A DNA stretch of 64,000 bases, taken from Labilithrix sp. GTDB taxonomy: Bacteria; Myxococcota_A; Polyangia; Polyangiales; Polyangiaceae. Below the pieces are notes generated by a model. That model saw nothing but the letters and a program-made list of their open reading frames with translations. It had not been told where the DNA came from and searched no databases. The stretch is taken from positions 54,760 to 118,759 of the forward strand of contig JAHBWA010000008.1 in assembly GCA_019637195.1 (NCBI GenBank), in the 5' to 3' direction. This document shows positions 9,158 to 17,022 of the stretch, one piece after another. How positions within the stretch are numbered: the stretch's first letter is position 1; each line of letters opens with the position of its first letter. The position numbers and the translations under genes are program-made.

Positions 9158-9198
9158 CCAGCTTGGCGCGTTCCCCCTTCCAGCTCGGCGCGTTCCCC
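9158..9198 (+). repeat. pair of 19-base direct repeats with a 22-base period
   Basis: CCAGCTTGGCGCGTTCCCC (9158-9176) recurs as CCAGCTCGGCGCGTTCCCC (9180-9198) with one mismatch. The 22-base period is about two helical turns. The pair lies 67 bases upstream of the start at 9265, where a tandem activator site would be expected. Confidence 0.75.
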
Positions 9199-9264
9199 GG
9201 CGAGGACGTGCGGGACTTCTCGCATGGATGGCTGGCACGGGCTATGCTGCGCGGCCGGCATCCC

Positions 9265-10572
9265 ATGACGTCTCGACGGACTCGAGTCCGAGATTCTCTT
9301 GGCCGGCTTGTCGTCTTCCTCTCGACACTCGCCGCCATCTTCCTCGTCACGAGCGGCGCGCGCGCGCAGTTCACGATCAATGTCGTCAACGAGCAGTCGC
9401 TCCCGCGCCTCAACAAGGAAGGCAACGTCATCCCGAAGCGGCCGCAGACGCTCAGCCCTGAGGGGGTGAGCCTCCAGGACTGCGTCGACGACCAGAAGAT
9501 CCGCTTCACGCTCCAGATGAGCGGCTTCGAGATCCGGTCCAACGTCGAGGCGTGGGCGTCGATCGGTCAGGACTGCAAGGCCCAGACGGCGCGTAACACC
9601 GTCGCCCAGGTGTGCTGGAGGGTCTTCGACTCCGCGATCCCGCTGTCCCCCGTGATCGACGTCGACATCCCTGTCCGCAGGATCATGTCGGGCGCGCCGC
9701 CGAACCGACCGATGGAGCCGGACGACTCGGAGGCCGTCTGCGGCAGGGTCGACCTCGCCAACATCAGCGTGCACTTCCTCTATTTCGCGCCGGGCGACAC
9801 CGTCACGGCGCAGATGGACAAGGCGGTCCCCGTGACCGTCGACACGGTCGGTCCTGCACCCCCGAGCGGCCTCACCGCGCTGCCCGGCAACGGTCGGATC
9901 ACCGTCCAGTGGACGAACATCAGCGGCGGCGCGGGCGACGCCGCCGCGACGGGCGGCCTCACGGAGCTCACGGGTGTCAAGGTCTACTGCGACGTCGCAG
10001 GAGCGCCGCGGGCGGAGGAGGAGGACGACGACGACGCCGAGCCCGAGTGCCGCGACGTACCCGTCGACGCAGGCTTCGACGACGCGGACGCGGCGATCGA
10101 CGGAGGCACGGTGCGCGTCTGCGACGACGGAGGCGCCGCTCCCGAGACCCCGAGCGGCGGCGAGTGCAGCAGCGCGAACTTCACCAGCGACGACGGAGCC
10201 CCGGTGCTCCCGACAGCCGCGTTCGACGCGAAGTTCAAATGTGGCGAAGTGGTCGGGAACACCGGCACCTCCGCGGCCGCCACGCAGGTGGGGAACGGCC
10301 CGCTTTTGAACGGCACCTCGTACGCCGTAGCCGTCGCCTCCACGGATCGCTTCGGCAACGTCGGCGAGCTGTCGTCCGTCGTCTGCCAGACCCCCGAGCT
10401 CACCACGGACTTCTGGGAAGACTACCGGAGGGCCGGCGGCGGCGCCGGCGGCTGCACGACGAAGGGCTCCGAGCTGCCGCTCGGGAGCATGACCACGATG
10501 TTCGTCGGCGGAGCGCTCGCCATCTCCATCTTGCGCCGGCGTACGGCGCGGCGAAACGATCGGAGGCGTTAG
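9265..10572 (+). CDS. secreted MYXO-CTERM-like protein with a fibronectin-III-like domain (MXAN_2561-type)
   Basis: A 435-residue exported protein. The signal peptide runs to about residue 35 and ends at ARAQF. Residues about 195-235 and 330-375 resemble a fibronectin type III domain split by an Asp/Glu-rich insert (APPSGLTALPGNGRITVQW, later NGTSYAVAVASTDRFGNVG). The C-terminus has a GGC, a hydrophobic segment and an Arg cluster (ILRRR), the layout of MYXO-CTERM surface-sorting tails. The stop is immediately followed by the ATG of an outer-membrane beta-barrel gene. This matches, from memory, the conserved neighbour pair called MXAN_2561 (MYXO-CTERM anchored) and MXAN_2562 (beta-barrel). The start at 9265 places the signal peptide correctly; 9244 is an alternative. 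The function is unknown. Confidence 0.78.
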   Translation: MTSRRTRVRDSLGRLVVFLSTLAAIFLVTSGARAQFTINVVNEQSLPRLNKEGNVIPKRPQTLSPEGVSLQDCVDDQKIRFTLQMSGFEIRSNVEAWASIGQDCKAQTARNTVAQVCWRVFDSAIPLSPVIDVDIPVRRIMSGAPPNRPMEPDDSEAVCGRVDLANISVHFLYFAPGDTVTAQMDKAVPVTVDTVGPAPPSGLTALPGNGRITVQWTNISGGAGDAAATGGLTELTGVKVYCDVAGAPRAEEEDDDDAEPECRDVPVDAGFDDADAAIDGGTVRVCDDGGAAPETPSGGECSSANFTSDDGAPVLPTAAFDAKFKCGEVVGNTGTSAAATQVGNGPLLNGTSYAVAVASTDRFGNVGELSSVVCQTPELTTDFWEDYRRAGGGAGGCTTKGSELPLGSMTTMFVGGALAISILRRRTARRNDRRR

Positions 10573-11388
10573 ATGCCGACGACGAAGACGATGCCCGCCC
10601 CCCGCCAAGAGCCTCCCTCGTCGATGCCCCGCAAGTGCCTCCTCGCGACCGTCGCGCTCGGTGGCATCCTCGTCACGCAAGACGCCAGCGCGATCGAGCT
10701 CGGGACGCCCGCTCAGACGCACCCCTTCCGGAGCGCGCAGAACTTCGCGCTGGAGATCCGTGTGTCCCCCTACTACCCCGCGGTCGACGACGAGCCCGGG
10801 CTGCGCGGGACGCCCTTCAAGGACCGGTTCGGTGACAACCCACGCATCGCGCTAGGGCTCGAGTTCGACTGGCAGACGTTCCGTATCCCGTACGTCGGCA
10901 CGATCGGGCCGGGGATCGGCGCGTCGATCGTGAACATGAGCCGCCCCGCCGTCACGGTCTCCGGGCGCCCCTCCGGCGACGAGTACGGCCTCAGCATCTA
11001 CCCGATGTACCTCTCGGCCGTGCTCCGCGCGGACACGTTCTGGCGCGGCCTCGGCTTCCCGCTCGTGCCCTACGCGAAGCTCGGGCTCGCCGTCGGCTTC
11101 TGGCGCGCGACCAACGCGGCCGGCACGTCGGACGCGACACTCCCCGGTGAGACGCGGGCCGTGCCCGGCCGCGGCATGAGCTTCGGCACCCACATGGCCG
11201 GCGGGCTCGCCTTCCCGCTCGACGCGATCGACTCCGGGGCGTCGCGGAACATGGACAACTTCCTCGGGATCAACAACACCTACGTCTACGGGGAGTACTA
11301 CTGGCTGAACCTCAACGGGCTCGGCCAGAGCAGCGCGCTCTACGTCGGCACCGCCACCTGGGCGGCAGGGCTCGCGTTCGAGTTCTGA
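10573..11388 (+). CDS. outer-membrane beta-barrel protein (MXAN_2562-type)
   Basis: A 271-residue protein with a signal peptide ending near DASAIEL (residues about 18-40) and alternating amphipathic strands. It ends in Phe (AAGLAFEF), as barrel proteins usually do. It directly abuts the upstream gene with no spacing and is surely co-transcribed with it. It is probably the outer-membrane partner of that MYXO-CTERM-like protein. The ATG at 10573 is used; an in-frame ATG at 10624 would leave a shorter and more usual signal peptide. Confidence 0.84.
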   Translation: MPTTKTMPAPRQEPPSSMPRKCLLATVALGGILVTQDASAIELGTPAQTHPFRSAQNFALEIRVSPYYPAVDDEPGLRGTPFKDRFGDNPRIALGLEFDWQTFRIPYVGTIGPGIGASIVNMSRPAVTVSGRPSGDEYGLSIYPMYLSAVLRADTFWRGLGFPLVPYAKLGLAVGFWRATNAAGTSDATLPGETRAVPGRGMSFGTHMAGGLAFPLDAIDSGASRNMDNFLGINNTYVYGEYYWLNLNGLGQSSALYVGTATWAAGLAFEF

Positions 11389-11410
11389 CGCGCCTCCGAG
11401 ACGCCGGCCG

Positions 11411-11785
11411 GTGACGCGCCTCCTCCTCGTCTGCCTCGCCGGCGCGATCGGTTCGGGAGCGCGCTACCTCGTCGTGACCTGGACGCAGCGCGCGTTCGGC
11501 GAGTCGTTCCCCTGGGGCGTCCTCGGGGTGAACGTGTTCGGCTCGTTCCTCATCGCGCTCGTCTCGGTCCTCGCGGTGTCGAAGATCGAGATGTCGGAGA
11601 CCGCGCGCCTCACGCTGACCGCAGGCTTCGTCGGCGGGCTGACGACCTATTCGTCGTTCAACCAGGACACGCTGTCGATGCTCGATCGCCGGCTCTACGG
11701 CACGGCGGCGCTCTACGTGCTCGCGACGCTCGCGAGCTGCCTCCTCGCCGGCGCGCTGGGCACGAAGCTCGCGCGGAGCATGTGA
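11411..11785 (+). CDS. crcB: fluoride channel CrcB/FluC
   Basis: A 124-residue protein with four membrane helices. It shows the CrcB/Fluc signature: GAIGSGARYLV at the start, GVNVFGSFLIAL in helix 2, and GFVGGLTTYSSFNQD in helix 3 with the conserved pore Phe and Ser/Thr residues. Dual-topology dimers of this protein export fluoride. The GTG start at 11411 lies 22 bases after the upstream stop, leaving no space for a fluoride riboswitch, so expression may depend on the upstream genes. The 3' end is 62 bases before the esterase gene. Confidence 0.95.
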   Translation: MTRLLLVCLAGAIGSGARYLVVTWTQRAFGESFPWGVLGVNVFGSFLIALVSVLAVSKIEMSETARLTLTAGFVGGLTTYSSFNQDTLSMLDRRLYGTAALYVLATLASCLLAGALGTKLARSM

Positions 11786-11847
11786 TCTGCTCGCCGGAGC
11801 GCTCGGCGCCGAGCTCGGGCGGGCGTCCGATCTGGTAGCATCGACCG

Positions 11848-12861
11848 ATGCTCTCGAAGCTCGGGGCCGAGGCGCGACGCTACGCCGGATCCTTCGTCGT
11901 CGACGGCTTCTTCAACGGCGCCTCGCGCATCGCGCGGCTCCATCCGAGGGCGCGCCCCGAGCGCCACGCGGTCGAGGTCCTGCCGGACCTCCCGTACGTC
12001 GAGGGCTCGTCGGCGCGCGAGCACCTGCTCGACGTCTGGCGCCCGGCGCCGGGCGCAGCTCCACGCGGAGACACTAGGCGCGGCGGACCGCCGTGGCCGA
12101 TCGTCTTTTACGTGCACGGCGGGGGCTTCCGCATCCTGTCGAAGGACACGCACTGGGTGATGGCCCTCGGGTTCGCGCGGCGCGGCTTCGTCGCGTTCAA
12201 CGTCAGCTACCGCCTGGCGCCGAGGCACCGCTTCCCCACCCCGCTCGAGGACGTCTGCGCGGCGTTCGGCTGGGTCGTGAAGAACGCCGCCCGCTTCGGC
12301 GGCGATCCGAGCCGCGTCGTCCTCGCCGGCGAGTCCGCCGGCGCGAACCTCGTCACGAGCCTCGCCCTCGCGCTCGCGTACGAGCGCCCCGAGCCGTTCG
12401 CCAAGCTCGCGTGGGACACCGGCGTCGTCCCGCGGGCCGTCGTGCCGGCGTGCGGCGTCTTCCAGGTGAGCGACCTCGCGCGCCTCAAGCGGCGAAAGCC
12501 CAAGATCTCCTCCTTCATCGCCGACCGGCTGGCCGAGGTCGAGCGCGCCTACCTGGGGCCCGGCCCGTGGCCGTGCTCGCTCGACCTCGCCGATCCGGTC
12601 GTGACGCTCGAGCGCGGGGAGCACCCGACGCGGCCGCTCTCGCCGTACTTCTTGCCGGTCGGCACGAAGGACCCGCTCCTGCCCGACACGCGCCGGCTCG
12701 GCGAGGCGCTCCGCGCGCTCGGCGTCGAGGCGACCGAACGCTACTACCCGGGCGAGCTCCACGCGTTCCACGCGTTCGTCATGCGCGACGTCGCGCGGCG
12801 CTGCTGGGCCGACACGTTCGCCTTCCTCGATCGGCACGTCCCCGCGCGCGACGAAGCGTGA
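11848..12861 (+). CDS. alpha/beta hydrolase, hormone-sensitive-lipase-type esterase
   Basis: A 337-residue cytoplasmic esterase. It has the oxyanion-hole HGGGFR motif near residue 90, the nucleophile motif GESAGAN (Ser near 157), and a C-terminal His in LHAFHAF near residue 307. The acid residue is probably Asp in GTKDPLLPDT. These features define the HSL-like family (bacterial type IV esterases), which cleave short acyl esters. There is no signal peptide. The substrate is unknown. The stop codon lies inside a short direct duplication (12850-12894). Confidence 0.92.
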   Translation: MLSKLGAEARRYAGSFVVDGFFNGASRIARLHPRARPERHAVEVLPDLPYVEGSSAREHLLDVWRPAPGAAPRGDTRRGGPPWPIVFYVHGGGFRILSKDTHWVMALGFARRGFVAFNVSYRLAPRHRFPTPLEDVCAAFGWVVKNAARFGGDPSRVVLAGESAGANLVTSLALALAYERPEPFAKLAWDTGVVPRAVVPACGVFQVSDLARLKRRKPKISSFIADRLAEVERAYLGPGPWPCSLDLADPVVTLERGEHPTRPLSPYFLPVGTKDPLLPDTRRLGEALRALGVEATERYYPGELHAFHAFVMRDVARRCWADTFAFLDRHVPARDEA

Positions 12862-12894
12862 CGGCCGACCGCGCGGGACGAAGCGTGACGGCCG
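12850..12894 (+). repeat. partial tandem duplication, 27-base period
   Basis: GACGAAGCGTGACGGCCG occurs at 12850-12867 and again at 12877-12894. The first copy contains the stop codon of the esterase gene. Confidence 0.85.
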
Positions 12895-12925
12895 GCGCCG
12901 CGCGCGAGGTTTGGCGACGCGCGAC

Positions 12926-12967
12926 GCGCGAGGGTCACGGCGCGAGGGTCACGGCGCGAGGGATCAG
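12926..12967 (+). repeat. three tandem 14-base units at the end of the RCC1 lipoprotein gene
   Basis: GCGCGAGGGTCACG occurs twice in tandem (12926-12939, 12940-12953), followed by a diverged third unit (GCGCGAGGGATCAG, 12954-12967). The units cover the last codons and stop (12935-12937, read on the minus strand) of the RCC1-like lipoprotein. Confidence 0.85.
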
Positions 12968-14272
12968 CGAAGCGAGCCCGTCGGCGGCGCCGATCCCGAG
13001 CTGCCCCTGGTCGTTCTGCCCCCAGCACTGCACGGCGCCGGTGACGAGGATCGCGCAGGTCGTCGCCTCCATGGTGGCCATGCGCACCGCCCGGCCCGCG
13101 AGCCCTCGCACCGTGACCGGGATCGGCTGCAGATCGGTGTTGCCGTTCCCGAGCTGCCCCTTGGAGTTGTCGCCCCAGCAGCGCGCCACACCGTCGGAGA
13201 GCGTCGCGCAGACCGTCCGCGGCCCGACCGAGAGCGACTGCGCGTACGCGAGCTCGACGCCTACGCCGGTCGGCGTCGGATAGACCGAGTCGCTGCCGGC
13301 GCTCGGCCCCGCGCCCCAGCAGAAGACGCTCCCGTTGGCGACGGCGCAGGCGCGCCCGATGCTCGCGGCGACCGCGGACACGCGCGCGAGATCGATCGGA
13401 CCTGGGAGCGCGACGTCGAGCGACACCTCCCGCCCTAGCACGCCGGTCGACGGCCCGAGCAGGGCGCCGCGGAGGCCCCACGAGAGGAGCGCCCCGTCGG
13501 TCGTGAGCGCGACCGTCCCGCGGTCGGCGATCCCGAGCGCTACGACGCCGGCGTCGAGCGGGACGGGCGCGGCCGGAAACGCGTCGAGGGCGCCGGGCGG
13601 ACGATCGGGGAGCTGCGACGCGCCGTTCGTTCCCCAGCAAGCGACGCCCTGCGCGGACAGCGTCGCGCACGACACCGCGCTCCCGACGAAGACGGCGGTG
13701 GCGCCGGCGACGCCGACGACGGGCGCCGCCGTGGACGACGGCTCGAGGTCGACGGTGTCGTCGTCGAGCACGCGGCCGAGGTTGCCGTGCGCGTTCGAGC
13801 CCCAGCAGACGACGGAGCCGTCGTCCTTGCGCGCGCAGAACGTGTCGCCCGGATCGGAGGCGCCGCCGGCGAGCTGCGTGACGCCCGTGAGCCCCGCGAC
13901 GCGGGCCGGCGTCCCCGACGACGACCCCGCGCCGGGGCCACGCCCGAGCTCGCCCGACGTGTTCGCGCCCCAGCACTGCACCGTGCCATCCTCGAGGCGG
14001 ACGCACACCGAGTCGGCGCCGGCGGCGATCTCGACCGCGCACGGGCTGACGGCGCAGACGATCGGCTCGGGGCTCGCGTCGACGAGCACGGCCCCGGCGT
14101 CCGCGTCGGGTGCGGCGTCCGGCTCGGCGTCGGGAGCGGCGTCCGCGCCGGCCTCGACGACAGGCGGCGGCGGCGCGATCGGGTCCTCGTCCGAGGCGCA
14201 CGCGGCCACGACGAGCGCGAGCACCGGGACCGCGCCGGCGAGCCAACCGACGAGCGTCCTCGGCGCGCTCAC
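12935..14272 (-). CDS. RCC1-repeat lipoprotein
   Basis: A 445-residue protein. A lipoprotein signal ends at VVAACAS (Cys near residue 24), followed by an Ala/Asp/Pro linker to about residue 70. The rest contains at least seven RCC1-type blades, each ending in C-W-G (VQCWGANTSGELGRG, VVCWGSNAHGNLGR, VACWGTNGASQL and similar). RCC1 repeats fold as a seven-bladed beta propeller. In myxobacteria such proteins are typically surface-exposed and of unknown role. The GTG start at 14272 overlaps the stop of the upstream lipoprotein gene by four bases (GTGA), so the two are co-translated. The paired Cys in each blade is common in this secreted version. Confidence 0.9.
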   Translation of the reverse strand: MSAPRTLVGWLAGAVPVLALVVAACASDEDPIAPPPPVVEAGADAAPDAEPDAAPDADAGAVLVDASPEPIVCAVSPCAVEIAAGADSVCVRLEDGTVQCWGANTSGELGRGPGAGSSSGTPARVAGLTGVTQLAGGASDPGDTFCARKDDGSVVCWGSNAHGNLGRVLDDDTVDLEPSSTAAPVVGVAGATAVFVGSAVSCATLSAQGVACWGTNGASQLPDRPPGALDAFPAAPVPLDAGVVALGIADRGTVALTTDGALLSWGLRGALLGPSTGVLGREVSLDVALPGPIDLARVSAVAASIGRACAVANGSVFCWGAGPSAGSDSVYPTPTGVGVELAYAQSLSVGPRTVCATLSDGVARCWGDNSKGQLGNGNTDLQPIPVTVRGLAGRAVRMATMEATTCAILVTGAVQCWGQNDQGQLGIGAADGLASLIPRAVTLAP

Positions 14273-15531
14273 GGGGCCGCCCTCCGCAGCGCGACGCCGT
14301 CGCCGACGACGAAGAGCTCGCCCGCGCTCGTGCCGCCCACGGCGGTGAGACGGGCGGTGAGCGGCGCGCCGTTGAAGACGAGGAACGCGTCCTCCCACGC
14401 CGTCCCGTCGAAGCGATAGAGACGTCCGACCTCGCCGACCGCCCAGATCTCACTGGGCGAGCGCGCCCAGAACGCGCGCAGCGGGACGGGGAGCTTCTGC
14501 TCTTCGTAGGTCCACCTGGGCTCGCCGTCTTCGACCGTCCAAGCCGCGAGCGCCTCGCGCGTGCTGAAGAAGCGATGCTCGCCTGCGGTCACCCCGGCGC
14601 CGATCGCGCCGAGCCCCGGGTAAGGCGCGTCCGGCGGCGCGAACGACTGGAACGACCACGCCGGCGCGCCCGCGTCGTCGATGACGCGACGACCGACGTG
14701 GCCGAAGTCCATCCAGAAGTCCTCGTCGAACTTCGAGCCGGCCACGTGGAGATCCTCGGCGGTCCCCCAGATCGTGAGGAAGTCGCCGCCGGCGGCGCTC
14801 TCGTCCGCCCAGCCGCCGTCGGCCTCGGATCGGAAGATCCGGCCGCCCCCGCCGGCGACGAACGTGGCGCTGCCGGACGCCCACACCGCGCGGAGGTCCT
14901 CGTCGAAGGCCGTGACGGTGAAGGACTTGCCGTCGCCGCGGAGGATCACGCCGCTCGGCCCGGAGCGCGCCGTGCCCACCGCGATCAGGTGGCCCTGGCC
15001 GTCGCTGGCGAGCGACGACAGTTGCACGCTCCGCGCCTCGGCGGAGAGGGCGAGCCGCGCCGAGTGAACGACCTTCCAGCCGCCGCCCTCGAAGTGCAGG
15101 ACCTGCGCGGTCGCGGCCTCGTCGCCGTCGACACCGTTGGCGATCGCCCACGCGCCGATCACGGGATCGACGACGACGCCGGAGAACACCCAGCGGGACA
15201 GGCCGTAGACCGCCGCGTTCGGGAGATCGACGAGGCAGAGCTCGCCGCTGCAGCGGATCGCGTCCGCGTCGACGTCCGGCCCCGCTTCGGCTCCGACGTC
15301 GGCGTCGCCCGCGTCGGGGAGCGCCGAGCCGTCCGGCGCGCCGCCGTCGAGGATCGGATCGGCGGGGCCGTCGTCGCTCCCCGCGCACGCCGCGAAGAGC
15401 ACGAGCAGGCCGCCGGCCGAGAGGAGGATCCACCGCGAGCGCTCGCCCGCGGCCTCGCGCGACGACCTCACGCTCGCCCTCGCGGTCTCGGACGCGCGCG
15501 GACAGCGCTCCCGGGTTGCGACGCCTGCCAT
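14269..15531 (-). CDS. propeller-like lipoprotein, paralogue of 19396-20541
   Basis: A 420-residue protein with a signal near residues 33-49 ending in LFAACAG, followed by a long Asp/Ala/Gly linker. The folded part starts at CSGELCLVDLPNA and consists of repeated beta-rich units with I-W-A-V-G-E and L-Y-R-F-D-G-T-A-W motifs, as in WD/Kelch-like propellers. The protein at 19396-20541 has the same organisation (CTGDLCRVALPGA, then IWLVGSRG and ARFDGAAW), so the two are paralogues on opposite sides of the sigma-factor genes. It is translationally coupled to the RCC1 lipoprotein. The function is unknown. A later start than 15531 would give a more ordinary signal peptide. Confidence 0.84.
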   Translation of the reverse strand: MAGVATRERCPRASETARASVRSSREAAGERSRWILLSAGGLLVLFAACAGSDDGPADPILDGGAPDGSALPDAGDADVGAEAGPDVDADAIRCSGELCLVDLPNAAVYGLSRWVFSGVVVDPVIGAWAIANGVDGDEAATAQVLHFEGGGWKVVHSARLALSAEARSVQLSSLASDGQGHLIAVGTARSGPSGVILRGDGKSFTVTAFDEDLRAVWASGSATFVAGGGGRIFRSEADGGWADESAAGGDFLTIWGTAEDLHVAGSKFDEDFWMDFGHVGRRVIDDAGAPAWSFQSFAPPDAPYPGLGAIGAGVTAGEHRFFSTREALAAWTVEDGEPRWTYEEQKLPVPLRAFWARSPSEIWAVGEVGRLYRFDGTAWEDAFLVFNGAPLTARLTAVGGTSAGELFVVGDGVALRRAAP

Positions 15532-15622
15532 CGGTGCTCCACGCCGACGCTATGGCCAGCGAGATCCGGGACGATCACGAAATCGTGGACGCGCGCGGAC
15601 GCGCCGCGCCGGCGGGTCGGCG

Positions 15623-16375
15623 TCAGGGAGCGCGACCGAGCACGGCGCGGACGCGGCGCGCGTGCGGCCCCGAAGGGTGCGCCGCGAGGAAGGCGTCCCC
15701 CAGGCGATGAGCCTCGCTGCGCTCCTTCTCGCCGCCCGCGCGGACGAGCGCCTCTATCCGGAGGACGCGCGCCTCCGGCGACAGCGTCCCCGACGGGAAC
15801 TCGCGAGCGTGGGCGTCGAGCGCGCGGAGCGCGGCCGCCGCGTCACCGCGCGCGAGCGCGACGCGCGCTTCCTCGACCAGCGCGACCTCGCGCGCCAGGC
15901 CGCCCGGCGCCGCCTCGTCGGGGGCGCGCGCCGAAGCCCCGGCGGCGACCGCTGGACGAGGCTCTGCCGGAGGCGGCCGCGACGACGGCAGGTCCTCTAC
16001 GCGGGTCGACGGCATCGCCTCGGAGCGCGGCTCCTCGATCACGGCGGACGGCGTGACCGCCGGCGCGGGGATCCCGGCGACCGGCGGGGCCACGGCCGGG
16101 GCGACGCGCTCGGGCTCGCGCGTCACTGCCCAGTGCGTGACCGCGACGAGCGCCGCGCCGAGCGCGACCGTCGCGAGCACGTTCTTCGGCCCGAGCCGCG
16201 CGGCGTACTTCGTGGCGAGGGCGCCGAGCCCGCCGGCAGAGCCCGCGCCGAGCGCGGCGAGCAGGCGGCGATCGGCTCCTTCCGGCGCTCGCTCGCGCCG
16301 AGCTGCGCGGAGGAGCGCGCGCTCGAACGGATCGTCGGACTCTCGCTCGAGCGGGATCATCTCATCGGGGTTCAA
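15623..16375 (-). CDS. probable membrane-anchored anti-sigma factor
   Basis: A 250-residue protein whose start overlaps the end of the ECF sigma gene by 14 bases, the usual place for an anti-sigma factor. Residues 1-60 are charged and cytoplasmic. Residues about 66-85 (NVLATVALGAALVAVTHWAV) form one membrane helix. A Pro/Ala-rich periplasmic linker follows, then a C-terminal helical region (about 165-250) resembling TPR-type repeats (ARGDAAAALRALDAHAREFP). No zinc-binding HxxxCxxC motif is visible, so it is not a ZAS-type anti-sigma factor. The role is inferred from position and topology. Confidence 0.74.
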   Translation of the reverse strand: MNPDEMIPLERESDDPFERALLRAARRERAPEGADRRLLAALGAGSAGGLGALATKYAARLGPKNVLATVALGAALVAVTHWAVTREPERVAPAVAPPVAGIPAPAVTPSAVIEEPRSEAMPSTRVEDLPSSRPPPAEPRPAVAAGASARAPDEAAPGGLAREVALVEEARVALARGDAAAALRALDAHAREFPSGTLSPEARVLRIEALVRAGGEKERSEAHRLGDAFLAAHPSGPHARRVRAVLGRAP

Positions 16376-16943
16376 GGTTCCCTCGCGTGCGTTTGAATCG
16401 GTTGGCCGCGGCGTGAAAGACCTCGCGCGCGCGGCGGAGGCGGGACGCGACGGTCCCGACGGGGATCCCGAGCACGTCGGCGACCTCGCTCGCGGCGACC
16501 TCCTCGAGCTCGAAGAGGACGAACACGGCGCGGAGATCCTCCGGCATCGCGTGGAGGATCTCGTCGAGGACCGCGCGCGCCTTCTTCTCGTCGATCAGCA
16601 CGTCGGCCGCCGGCGCGTCGTCGACGGGCTCGTCGACGACCGCGCCCGCCACCTCCCGGCGCCGCGACTGCGCCCGGCGAACGCCCGACGCGACGCGGAC
16701 GACCGTCCCGAAGAGGAAGCTGCGCTCGTTCTCCGGCGCGACGAGGTCGAGCTTGTGCGAGAGCACCAGGAAGACCTGCTGCGCGGCGTCCTCCGCGGCG
16801 TGCTCCGGAACGCCCATGCGGCGCAGCGAGCGCCACACGAAGTCGTGGTAGCCGTCGACGATCCGACGAAGGCGAGCGTCCTCTGCTGCGCGCGCAGTCA
16901 TTCGTGCCGCGCCCGCGAGAGCGCCCGGTGAAGCCAGGCTCAC
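16362..16943 (-). CDS. ECF-type RNA polymerase sigma factor
   Basis: A 193-residue sigma-70 family protein. Region 2 is at about 20-90 (YHDFVWRSLRRMGVPEHAAEDAAQQVFLVL) and region 4 at about 120-180 (DLRAVFVLFELEEVAASEVADVLGIPVGTVASRLRRARE, helix-turn-helix). The GTG start at 16943 is backed by a GAGGAG site seven bases upstream; the in-frame ATG at 16901 is an alternative. It directs polymerase to a stress or envelope regulon. The order secreted protein, sigma, anti-sigma suggests signalling from the envelope. Confidence 0.95.
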   Translation of the reverse strand: MSLASPGALAGAARMTARAAEDARLRRIVDGYHDFVWRSLRRMGVPEHAAEDAAQQVFLVLSHKLDLVAPENERSFLFGTVVRVASGVRRAQSRRREVAGAVVDEPVDDAPAADVLIDEKKARAVLDEILHAMPEDLRAVFVLFELEEVAASEVADVLGIPVGTVASRLRRAREVFHAAANRFKRTRGNLEPR

Positions 16944-17022
16944 GATATCGCTCCTCGTCCGAAACGCGATGGCCGGAGACGCCGCCCTCGATCACGAAAA
17001 ACGACCCGCGAGCGGAGCGCCG

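Noticed and set aside
11389..11410. Fluoride riboswitch upstream of crcB
   Set aside because: Only 22 bases separate the genes, too short for the aptamer.
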